Below are positions 11,616 to 21,341 of a DNA stretch of 64,000 bases, in pieces. Below the pieces are notes generated by a model. The model searched no databases and had not been told where the DNA came from. It saw only the letters and a program-made list of their open reading frames with translations. This stretch comes from Polytrichum commune. Lineage: Eukaryota > Streptophyta > Polytrichopsida > Polytrichales > Polytrichaceae. The stretch spans positions 8,618,001 through 8,682,000 of the forward strand of contig OX485809.1 in NCBI GenBank assembly GCA_950295325.1, in the 5' to 3' direction. Numbering within the stretch: position 1 is the stretch's first letter; every line of letters starts with the position of its first letter. Position numbers and translations under genes: made by a program.

Positions 11616-12918
11616 CATTCAAGCAAAAGCAAAAGACAAAGAAACACTTACAACAACCAAATGCGCCCTCAAACACCTCCAACGCTCCGAAGCTCCAAAG
11701 TGCCAACTCCTCAAGATCCACTCTGCAACCTCAAAGCAATCAGAATTCTAGGCACTTCACTTGCATGCATGGGTCAATAACCTCTTGGAAGTCAATAGGA
11801 CTAGAGATGAGAATGCCCAAGCAAGAACATAAGATGTATACATGTCTGTGTTTGACCAGCAGTTGTCCTACTGCAACTAGACGTAGAGTTTTAAATTCTA
11901 GAATTAAGATTCCATTGCAATTGCAGACAGCTTGCAGTGTTGAAGAAGCATTGAAGAAGCAATGCTGGAGAAATTGGGTAGTTTACTAAAGCAATTTCAA
12001 AACGCTTTGCTTGAACTCTGAGAGCTCCCAGTTGCAGCACAATACGCAATGTTTTTGCAGGAGAGCAGCTAGTTTGGGATACTAGCTAGGTCAAGGCTCA
12101 ATCTTCTTGTGGGCTTCGAGTTAGTAAGGTACTTGTGTGTGTGTGTGTTCTTATGTGCTTGTGGGGTTTTGATTGGACTTTAAGCACATAACATAATTGA
12201 ATTTTGATCATGTGTATAGTTGAAGTGATGATCATGCCATTCTATGCCTAGGTTTGTACAAGGTGGGCGAAGAAAGTACACTAAATATGATGTTTAGTGT
12301 CACCAACACTAAATGTTAACCCAACATTGTATATCATTCCATGTAGATTTTTGGGGGATTGTGATTTACAATGTTGCTAGTATTGTCACTTACCAAGTAA
12401 TTTTTCATCCAAATTTCAATCATGCATGACAATATTTCATCACAATTTGTTGACAAGAGAAGGTAGATTTTTGGCCAATGGATGAACTCATCCTTCATTC
12501 ATGACAATATTTTTGTCCACTTATTCATAAGAAGCCTCATTTGAAAAGTCGCCATAGTGGCATTAAATACCATATGACACTAAATATCATATTGAGTAAA
12601 GTAAGCTCTAAAAATAATATTAAGTAACGGTGGCAAGATTGTGATTCTTGTTGATTTGTTTCAAGTTACCTTGGTGTAATGTAAGTTTTATTGCGAGACA
12701 TGTCTAATGTGACTAAAAGCGAATTTGGGGTTTCATTGGACATTAAGCACACATACATAGGTTGGGATTTTGATGACCCTTGTGGATAGTAGAAGTGATG
12801 ATCATGCCATTTTAAGCATAGTTGTACAAGGTTGGTAAAGAAAGTAGTTACAAGTCTTAGAACTCATATTAAAATGTGAAAATTGTTGTAAATTCTACTT
12901 GAAGTTCACTCTACACAT
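11616..12918. other. No recognisable gene
   Basis: AT-rich sequence. A weak repeat occurs: 12270-12320 and 12580-12600 share words about CACTAAATATCATATTGAG, and 12180-12260 resembles 12740-12850 (TGATGATCATGCCATT, then TTGTACAAGGT). This points to diverged copies of one repeat rather than coding DNA. Confidence 0.4.
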
Positions 12919-13212
12919 GTGCCACTTCACACACGAGCCAAGGGTCATGACCATGTAACTATGAAGGCCCTTGATTCTCATCCAAAGGCCGTATTACTAA
13001 TATAATCTGCTGTAATTTCCATCATGCCTACCTCTTGGAGGTGGGGCCTAACGCAAATTCCGGTAGATCATGAAACACTATTTATAGTCTACCATGTAGT
13101 AATCCATGTAGACTTTTCATCCATAATAATTTCTTTGGACCCTTAGGCCTTCACCTTCTAGTGTGAAATGAACTTGAAGAGTCTTGGCCTTTTAGACCAA
13201 TGAGAGATCTTA
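12919..13212 (-). mobile_element. TIR element family 'GGGCCACTTCACAC', copy
   Basis: The low-coordinate end reads GTGCCACTTCACACACGAGCC. The body is the reverse complement of the 5357-5660 copy, including the palindrome CCTACCTCTTGGAGGTGGGG (13030-13055) and CTTCACCTTCTAGTGT. The far end coincides with the TTA at which another TIR element (13213-13591) sits. Confidence 0.65.
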
Positions 13213-13591
13213 GGGCCGGTTCACATGGGGTCCCAAGTCCTACTCCTACTCATGCTAACAAGCCCCAACTGAAGGCAAAATCCCAACTTTGGAGTCTCAA
13301 GAAACCATTAAAATTTTGTTAGTTATCATTAAAGTTGGATCTTCATTATTTTATGCAAAAATATTCATGGGACTTGTGTTGAGAGCTAGGTCTTGTTTTT
13401 TGCTCAACCCAACTCTCAACACAAGTCCCAAGCCTCACCTCCAAAAAGTGTTGTTGTCTAGACATCCATGTCATACTTGGGATTTAGGACTTGGGACATG
13501 TGTGAAGTGGTAAGTCCCAACTTTTATGATCTCAACAATTGAGATTGCATGTAATGATCTCAAATGACTTGGGACCCGTGTGAACCGGCCC
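13213..13591. mobile_element. PIF/Harbinger-type MITE (TTA target duplication)
   Basis: This 379-bp element has inverted termini that begin GGGCCGGTTCACA and extend through GGGTCCCAAGTC with only a few mismatches. It is flanked by TTA on both sides (13210-13212 and 13592-13594). The 3-bp TTA duplication and GGGCC-type ends are characteristic of PIF/Harbinger MITEs. It has no coding capacity and may be mobilised by a Harbinger transposase elsewhere. Confidence 0.85.
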
Positions 13592-13989
13592 TTAGAAAAC
13601 AATGGTAAGAGCATCCGCAAGGCGCCCACCAACAACGCTTGGCAGGCGTGGCAATTTCGGCACGCCTCCACGGGCTCGGGAAGACTCCCATTAGTCTCCC
13701 GCATCTCGCCAAATACCTCCAGGTCTTGGCAAGTTTTGTCCCTTTGCCGTGAGCTTTGTTCCTCCTGCTAGACGCAGTCAACGCCAGGATGGTAGTCGTA
13801 GAGGCAGGAAGGATAAGGATTCTTTTTGGTCTTTGTTTTGTGTCTAGATGGTGGCCTGATTTTTTGTCTCCGTTTCGTGTCTTCATGCTGGCGTGAATTT
13901 TTTCTTTTCGTTTCGTATCTTTATGTTGGTTTTTTTTCCCATCTTCACTCTTAATCACAATCACATTAGGCACATTAGTCACATTAGTG
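13592..13989. other. No recognisable gene
   Basis: It begins GTAAGAGCATCCGCAA, a word also seen near 23742 (GTAAGAGCATCACCA), so this may be another repeat end. The open frames on both strands are overlapping and low-complexity. Confidence 0.35.
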
Positions 13990-14520
13990 TTGACCTTGGA
14001 GAACTGCCAAAATAACTATAGTTAACTAGATTTTTTTCAATACATTTTAGGGAACAACTATAGTTAACTAAAAACAATTCAAACCGATTTGAAGAACAAC
14101 TATAGTTAACTAGAAAAAATCCAAGTATTATTATATGTTTGCAGCACTTTGCCTCTTGATTTGCTTCAATTGAGGGTCTTTAATATGCTTAGCCACTAAG
14201 GATCATCAAGAAAACCTTTATACGATCATTACAATAAATTAGGCTCAATTTTGTACGTCACAATGTTGGGCTCTAGAACAATCTCCATGTACACCACCAA
14301 CACAAATAACACACTTGTGACACTACAACATTACAATAGAATTCCGTGAACATGGTGTGCTCAACTTTAGCTGACTAGATATTTAGTTAACTAAATATAA
14401 CTATAGTTAACTAAAGTTTTTGGCAGACTCATTTTAAAACAACTATAGTTAACTACATTTTTTGGCATGTCAAATTATGAACGACCATAGTTATGAAAAG
14501 CAACTAGTTAACTAATCATT
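13990..14520. repeat. Cluster of CTATAGTTAACTA motifs, cluster 1
   Basis: At least six copies of ACTATAGTTAACTA or close variants occur within about 500 bp (for example near 14019, 14056, 14098, 14400 and 14448). The word combines two palindromes, CTATAG and GTTAAC. The repeats sit in non-identical flanking sequence, so this is a clustered short motif and not a simple tandem array. A related block in inverse orientation is at 34555-34650. Confidence 0.7.
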
Positions 14521-15904
14521 GAATTAATTGATGAGTTATCCAAGGTTTGCATTAGTGCGACTACTCTATGGGAGTTGGCCCATGCCTCCATGGCTACCCC
14601 ACTCAAGCCACCATGGCCGGCCCGCGACGCCACCATGGCCGCGGGAATGGGTACCAAGATTGCATGACAGGTGCCACATTGAGGCTGATGCCCAACACCT
14701 CCCCACGCCACTCGCCCACAGTGCCCCGGGGGGCCTTCAAATGGACTTTGATGGGTGCCCATTGGCGATGCGCTAATGGGCCTTCAGTCTTGTGTGAAGT
14801 GGCCCTAAGTCTTTAACTCCCCACATGCTCTCCCCAAGTACAAGAGTGTCTTGTCTCCAAAATATTGGAGGTTGTGTGGGTTTAGGGTTCTCCAAGGGCA
14901 ACATACCCAAAACTTTTCATGATTGGGCACTGCCCACACAGGCAACCAAAGAACACTGAACGTGTCAAGGACAAGCAAGCAAGATTATCTAAAAGAGGTG
15001 AGAATCTAGCCTTGGCCAAAAATTGCACCATGCCAGTGACAATGCACATTGCCATGGAATCCCTTTTAAGTTCCAACTCTAATAAGTTGAACTTTTTTGC
15101 AATTGAGATTGTAAATATAATAGCAAATTTTTTATTGCATTTTCAACATTTATTCATGTATATTTAACATAAAAAATAGATAATTGATTTTTTTCATCAT
15201 ATTTAATGGCATAAATATTCAAGTAATCACTAAGGATCACATATCTCCTAATAAAATTTTAGTACATCAAAAGCTTATCAATAGATCCCCCCTATTGAAT
15301 TGAAGCAACCAAAAAGTCCAATTTTTTAAAATATGCTCATATTTGCCATGACCCACTTGTATCCCCATGAAGAACCTACATTCTAGTACATGTAAAAATG
15401 AAATAGGGAGCACTCTATGATATATGAACCTCACAAGGCTACTCATTGACCCTAAGCCCAGCTTGAGAGATTAGCTTGGATCATAGGAGAACCAAGAAAT
15501 GACCAAGTTAATAAAAAACAATATCATATTGACATCAAAGAACTAGAGACCAAACTTAGTAACATGAACCTCAATGGCAAGAGCCAACAACTCCCTCAAC
15601 AACATGGTTGGTGGCACATAAGTTAACTCCTAATAAGAGCAAATGAGATCATCTTGTTCACAGTGAGTTCAAATGTTCACGTTACAATGGCTTGTCAAGA
15701 TTAATGACATTTTTATAGTGTAGGTGGAGTGTAACCGATAACAAAGGATATTGACACAAATATTGGTTTTTGACACCCAGTTAATTTTTTCCTTACAACT
15801 TTTCACGACATGTTACTCTTATGTTTAGCGGAATTATGCCAAATAATTTTACTAAAATGATATTTATAGTATATTTTCAGATGGTAACCCTTTCAAACCT
15901 TATA
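14521..15904. other. No recognisable gene; repeat-derived
   Basis: A GC-rich patch at 14570-14770 reads open in several frames at once (CCATGG-rich) and ends in GTGTGAAGTGGCCCTAA (near 14808), which matches the TIR of the GGGCCACTTCACAC family. The patch is thus probably the interior of another TIR element. The remainder is AT-rich without visible features. Confidence 0.4.
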
Positions 15905-16370
15905 CCACTACACTAGTTAACTATTTTAACTATTTTTCTTGTACTTGGTTTAGGGCATCACTATAGTTAACTAGACCACGAGGCCGATCCGATTGGTCAT
16001 CACTATAGTTAACTATTGCACAACCTGGCCCGCTTCTGCAACCACTATAGTTAAATAGGTCCACGAGGCCAACCTGTTACCGCACCACTATAGTTAACTA
16101 CATATAGTTGCCCCACTATAGTTAACTATAGTTGTTAAGAAAGTTGGCAATTCCGTGACGGAGTCGCCTAAGGCAGGAGTATTTGCATTATTAGGGCACT
16201 ATTACCATATAGTCCACCCACTATAGTTAACTATAGTTAACTAACTATTTTGAGGCGCCACTTCTCACACTACTATAGTTAACTAACTATTTTGAGGCAA
16301 CTCTTCTCACACCACTATAGTTAACTAACTTTTTTGAGGCGATGTTTCTCGCACCACTATACCCCATTTA
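15905..16370. repeat. Cluster of CTATAGTTAACTA motifs, cluster 2
   Basis: About nine copies of CACTATAGTTAACTA and variants occur in about 460 bp. Some are followed by ACTATTTTGAGGC, giving a partly repeating unit near 16215, 16265 and 16315. The sequence between units differs. No open frame of note. Confidence 0.75.
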
Positions 16371-17848
16371 GTGTAATTAGTGCCACTTTAGTGATGACTA
16401 CGGGTTTTAGTGGTATAAGGTCTGAACCCTTTCACAATGCCCAAATAAATACTGTAAACGTCATTCTAAATGTCAAGTTTCTAAAATTGTGTACCAATCC
16501 TCTCTGAACAAATTTGTCTTAGTTAGTCTTCTCTCATATAGAGGATCATATTTTTTATGATAAAAAAGACAAGATTGCTGAAATCCCTCAGGCATGTAGG
16601 GATTAATAATTTTAATACCGTCTCTACATTGAAATGCAATTGCTTACATACAACCAATGAAGAGAGAGAACCGCCTGCTAGTTACAGATGGACCGGTTGA
16701 GGTTCAGGACTTCAGGATAGTTACCGATTTTTCAGAGGAATTTAGAGAACATACCTCAAATTAATAAAGAAAAACCAAAAGATGTTGGACTTGGAATCAA
16801 CATGTTTTCAGTTGGACTTGGAAACACTGAGATCTTGACCGTTTATGCCCAAAAATCTCCCCAGACACTGCATACAACTGTGCACTGGTGCACTAGAGTA
16901 GCTCCAAGGACTTGAAAGGAATCAGGATATTTAGACCTTTCTAGCAGCTAGTGAAATATAGACAGTGCAGATATGCTGACTATAAATATTTTGTTCATCC
17001 AATGAGCTCAGCACTATCATCACACCTGGTGACCTGGCCCTGAATATGTCTATGTTTTGGCAGATGCCAATGCCAAGGATGGTCAAGTAACTGAAGGAGC
17101 TCTCCTGTGCTGCTACCCCCCTGGACAATCCATGTTGCCCACTTCCAGACATTCATAGTGGTGAATATTTTGCAACAAAATTTCACTGTCATTTTGAAGT
17201 TGTCACCAAGGCAAGAACAATTAGCAACATGAGCCACCTAAAATGGTTTCTTGTAATGCAAACATACATAACGGTTGACCTCTTCCATATTTCGACGAAA
17301 CTGAGATAAACTTCAACCACAATTGTTGGTGACCATCCAGAGGAAGAATTGTCAGCCAGTTTGCTGGATCCTGTTTAGGAAAGAAAACTTATATGGGTAA
17401 AGATAACACCAAGTGCATGACACAAAAGCAGCTGAAACAGGTGATGATCTATATGGAACCTCTCTGCCATCTCTGGTAATCCACCTGCCAATTCTGATGA
17501 TTGGGTCTGCAATTAGCTTTCAGAAAACATTACAATAGCCACTTCGTGTAAGTTGGTTTGTCTGGTGATTTGATAATAGACTTTGGTGAGTAAAATTACA
17601 AGGAAGCTTAATCTACATAAACCTTCACTTGTCTCTGTACAATCCTAACCTTCTTGTACACCAATGAAACAACCTGCTTGGATTGGCACAGTATGGAAAG
17701 GAAATTAATGCAAAACTCTACATTGTTTCTACTTAAACCTCAAACCTGGAGCTTGTATGATGTACGTTGCAACTAATGTCACCTACTCTACTCCCAATCA
17801 AATTTGATTTTGAGCCGGAAAACAAATTACTGTATGATGTGCATCGGC
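16371..17848. other. Downstream flank of LEAFY; diverged repeat
   Basis: The stretch 16640-16830 shares words with 32040-32260 (CTAGTTACA, GTTGGACTTGGAAACACT, GATCTTGACCG), indicating a diverged dispersed repeat. From about 17200 the sequence is the 3' flank, probably 3' UTR, of the LEAFY gene. No polyadenylation site could be fixed. Confidence 0.45.
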
Positions 17849-20800
17849 TCATTCCCCATGCTTGATCCTCTCAATATGGCACAGTTGGCGGAGTTTTGTG
17901 GGCACATACCAGATCCGGAGCTTCTCGTTTCGGTTAAACAGGTCATCAATGTCCCATTCATTTTCCCTGGCTAATGAAACTAAGGGGTAATAGCAAGCCT
18001 GGCACCAGGCACCCACATTCTCACCCCTGTCCTTGTACACTTTCCTGAGCTGATTTGACTGCTCTACATCAAGACAGTGCAATGCATAGCAATGTACATA
18101 GTCCCTCATTTTTGGCTTGTTGATATAACCAGCTCCTGTAAGCTTCGCATGTCGGAAAACTTCATTTGTGACCTGCCATAAAGAAAACAAAACTTTAGCC
18201 CCCAGGTGTATAATTAAGGGCCACTTTAGAATATGGTCAAGGGTCATGATTATATATTGTGAGGGCCTTTGAAACTCATTCAGAAGCTGCACCATGGAAA
18301 TTTGAAACCTTCAAGTGTAGTGTGAAGATATAAACGACCAGACAGTCAACCAATTGCTATTTCATTCCCATCCTATTCACAGAGACCCTTTCTACACAAA
18401 AAGTTGAAATAAATCAAGGGTTGTGAGATTTTGAAGTGTCATGGTCTTCCAGTTTTGTGTTGGACCCACCTCTTTGAGGTGGGCTCAACGCATAAAGCCA
18501 GTAGACTAGGAAACAGTGTCAATTGCATGCCATGTAGGACTCCAAGTAGGTTTTTCATCCATTCTGACCTCCTCAGTGCCTGAGGCACTCAAGCTCTGGT
18601 GTAAAAGCGAAGTGGGACAGTCACAGCATTTTCTGCTAATGATAAGTTTTTTATTTCAATGGTCATAGGCCCTCAAGCTCTAGTGTAAAGTGCCCCTAAG
18701 TATTTAGAACAGTGTTAAGTTATTCAGAATAAACTCATGGCTAATTTGTGACTTCTGTGCTGCATGTGTACCAACACATGAACGTGGTCCATTAAACCTT
18801 GTAATGCCCAACACTAAAAGAAATGCCTTCCAGATGAGAGATCTTAGCTCTCATTAATGAGGAAAAGCCCAAAACCAATTCCTGGCTCCAGATTTTGCTT
18901 TTACACTGACATATGCTGTTGCAGATTCAAAAAGAGTAGGGCCTCTACACAGGAGAACTTAAGAGCTCAAAGGAAAGAGCTTCCTCATTGCTGACTCCTC
19001 TTTTGCATCCTTGTTCACTCAAGTCCACTTCCACTTGAGCTTTCAACTTGAGGGCTTGAAATTTTTACTAGGTTTACATGCTTACATGGTGCCTTGGTGG
19101 ATCCCGTGTGGAATAACTATGTCAAGCTCTTGGTCAAATTGACAAGCTCAGAGTCAAAATCCTAATTTACCATGGGCTTGGAGCCCACAAAAGAAGAGCT
19201 CAAACAGTTGACAAAACCTAAGCTTAGGAACGTCACCTGTTAAAGCTCTTCTTTTGTGGGCTCCAGGCCCATGGGCATCAATTAAGCTTAGGCTTGTCAT
19301 GATTTCTCCTTTGTTAAATATCATTCCCCTTTGATATCTCACTTTGAGCATGGCCACTTTATACTTGCTCAAACTTTTGAGAGCCTTGAAGAGGTTTGCT
19401 CAAGCTCTCAAATAGTTTGAGCTTTGGACGAAAGCTAGTCATGGAATCAGAGTATCAAACTCCTCAAATTTGCAACTTTGAGCTCTCAACTCAAGCTCTA
19501 GTGTAAAGAGGGCCTAAATTTCAATGTTGAAAGATATACGGGATACAGATAGAGCACAGAAATTGTCTTAGATTCACCTTAGTTGGACATTTTTCTCCCT
19601 TCTCTTTTGCAATTTGCTGCACCTCCTCCAGGAACTTCCCACATTGCTCATACAAATCAAATAGGTAGTCCAACCCATTCTTCTTCCCTTTAGCTGGCTC
19701 CCCAGACTCGGTCACAATGAAGGGATGCTCTCTTGGCCTCTCCTCTCCATCCTCTCCAACCTCCTTTGACCTGCGTTTCCTCTGTTTCTTCTTTGCAACT
19801 TTTTTGTCTTCACTGTCACTTTCTGGATCAGTAAGACCTAGAAGTCCCAATGCATCCAAAGAGGTACCATGACCTGATTGAAAGTTTCAAAAAACAGTAA
19901 GTATACCATTTCAAAATCCGTAGTGTCATTCATTTCCTGAAAAAGTATGGTGGCTACCACTACTGGCTGGGGATTCGTGGCACTCAAGTAAAATCATCCA
20001 TCCAAGATATCGTGGATGAAGTGGCTCCAATAAAAAAAAACCCCCTATGGGGTTGAGGGCCGATTCATTCGAATGTGACGTCACTAGACTAATTCGGGGC
20101 CTTTGACTCTATTTCCGGAATCAAATTGCCCAAAAATAGCCATTTAGATGATTCTTGTGTTTTTTTCATCCGCACGGATGATTTTACTTGAGTGCCACGA
20201 ATCCCCGGCCTACCACTACTATGTATATACCTTGCCCGCCTTTGCACATTATACTTAAAGTTGCAACTTTTATCTGCACCATTCACAAGGGTTGGAATGT
20301 TTTACATAAAACTAAGCACACAAAAGTGCACGCAGACAATATGGTTCATATTACATACCAAAGAGCATGCAACTGCCATTCTTCCTTCTTCATGTACCAC
20401 TTTGAAACCAGCATAGTCAGTCATTTATGAAATAATACGAGGCTACACCTACTATGTGATATACCTTTCCAGTATGTGCACATTCTAGTCAACTAGGGGT
20501 CGATACAAGACCCACAACACGATTTCTACGAGCCTCACCAAGTCAAATATTATTTAGTTTGAAACTTTATTTAGTACATTATCTTATGTCAAGAAGAAAA
20601 CAAAAATATACTCAGGTGTTGTTGGTGATTAAAATACTACGTATGTATCTGTATCCAAGGGCACCCAAGCTGTGTATTTGAACCCAAATCTTCAAAAACA
20701 GTTAGGTATTCAACCAATATGAAAAGTGCATTGAAGAATGAGTTAAAACTAGATAGGCCCAATTTTGACACAATTAGCTAGAAATGGAAATGCATAGTTC

Positions 20801-21341
20801 AAATACACATTTTGGTGCATGGAGGCCCAGATTGGCCTCTTGGACGCTTATGGGGTTAAGGTTGGGAGTTTCGTTTTATCATTCACAAGATTTGGAATGC
20901 TTTGCTTGAAACTAAGCACAAAAAAGTGCAATGATATAGCTAACCTTCTTTAAGAAGTAAAGTATCAGGAGCATCATCTACTTTGCGTTTTCGGTCACCA
21001 GTTCGACCAGTCAGGTCCAACCGCTGCTGCTCCATCTCCTCATCCAGCAACCTTCGCTTGGCTCGTATGGCTGCCTTGATCCCAAACTGCTCACCCATCA
21101 GAAGGTCCAAGTGGTACTCCTCAATAATGGATTTGATCACAAAATCAACCTCCTCATCCTTCATGTTGATCAGTGTGCTCAAAGTGAACCCCATCTGTCC
21201 CATAATTGCCAGGGTCGCCGGCTGCACTCCAAAGTCCTTAAATAACTCTTTCAACCTCCGGCTTTCTTTTGCGGCGATTGTTGTCCCATCCCTCTTGTAC
21301 AGAAGGGTGGGTTCCGTGGGGACTTCTTCAAACTGAGCCTG
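17849..21341 (-). CDS. LFY: LEAFY/FLORICAULA transcription factor, moss-type (type II), first exon not found
   Basis: Three exons are supported: 20945-21341, 19578-19873 and 17849-18172, all with AG/GT borders and consistent phase. The first carries the N-terminal SAM-like oligomerisation domain ([20 protein letters not shown], then [13 protein letters not shown] and [18 protein letters not shown]). The second has the basic linker [11 protein letters not shown] and the start of the DNA-binding domain ([20 protein letters not shown]). The third completes it ([52 protein letters not shown]) and stops at 17849. Asp in KMRDYVHC and Cys in GAWCQACY replace His312 and Arg345 of Arabidopsis LEAFY; both are reported for moss proteins with altered DNA-site preference. 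The protein acts in the nucleus as a dimeric, oligomerising DNA-binding factor. The segment before residue QAQFEEVP needs an upstream exon in 21342-23470 that I could not identify. Introns hold several TIR elements. Confidence 0.93.
18218..18696. mobile_element. TIR element family 'GGGCCACTTCACAC', full copy in LEAFY last intron
   Basis: A 479-bp element. The left end GGGCCACTTTAGAA and right end CTAGTGTAAAGTGCCCC are inverted relatives, flanked by TAA on both sides (18215-18217 and 18697-18699). It contains the family palindrome GACCCACCTCTTTGAGGTGGG near 18468-18490. The target duplication and ends suit PIF/Harbinger-type MITEs. It lies between the last two LEAFY exons, 45 bp upstream of the last exon's acceptor. 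Confidence 0.75.
18939..19514. mobile_element. TIR element with long internal hairpin, LEAFY last intron
   Basis: The ends GGGCCTCTACACAGGAG and the complement of CTAGTGTAAAGAGGGCC are inverted and resemble the neighbouring family. A central inverted repeat (about 19169-19205 against 19236-19275) pairs CCATGGGCTTGGAGCCCACA and the following AAAGAAGAGCT with the complementary strand, forming a roughly 40-bp stem. The 3-bp duplication is TTA-like but not perfect. It could be a second Harbinger-type subfamily. Confidence 0.6.
19965..20210. mobile_element. Mutator-like MITE in LEAFY intron (10-bp target duplication)
   Basis: This 246-bp element has near-perfect inverted repeats of about 35 bp starting GGCTGGGGATTCGTGG on the left and GGCCGGGGATTCGTGG on the right (reverse complement). 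Both sides carry TACCACTACT (19955-19964 and 20211-20220). A 9-11-bp duplication with long TIRs is the signature of Mutator-like elements. There is no coding capacity. It lies between LEAFY exons at 19873 and 20945. Confidence 0.85.

Noticed and set aside
20983..21336. 117-codon plus-strand open frame
   Set aside because: It is the complement of the LEAFY N-terminal exon, whose conserved domain is unambiguous.
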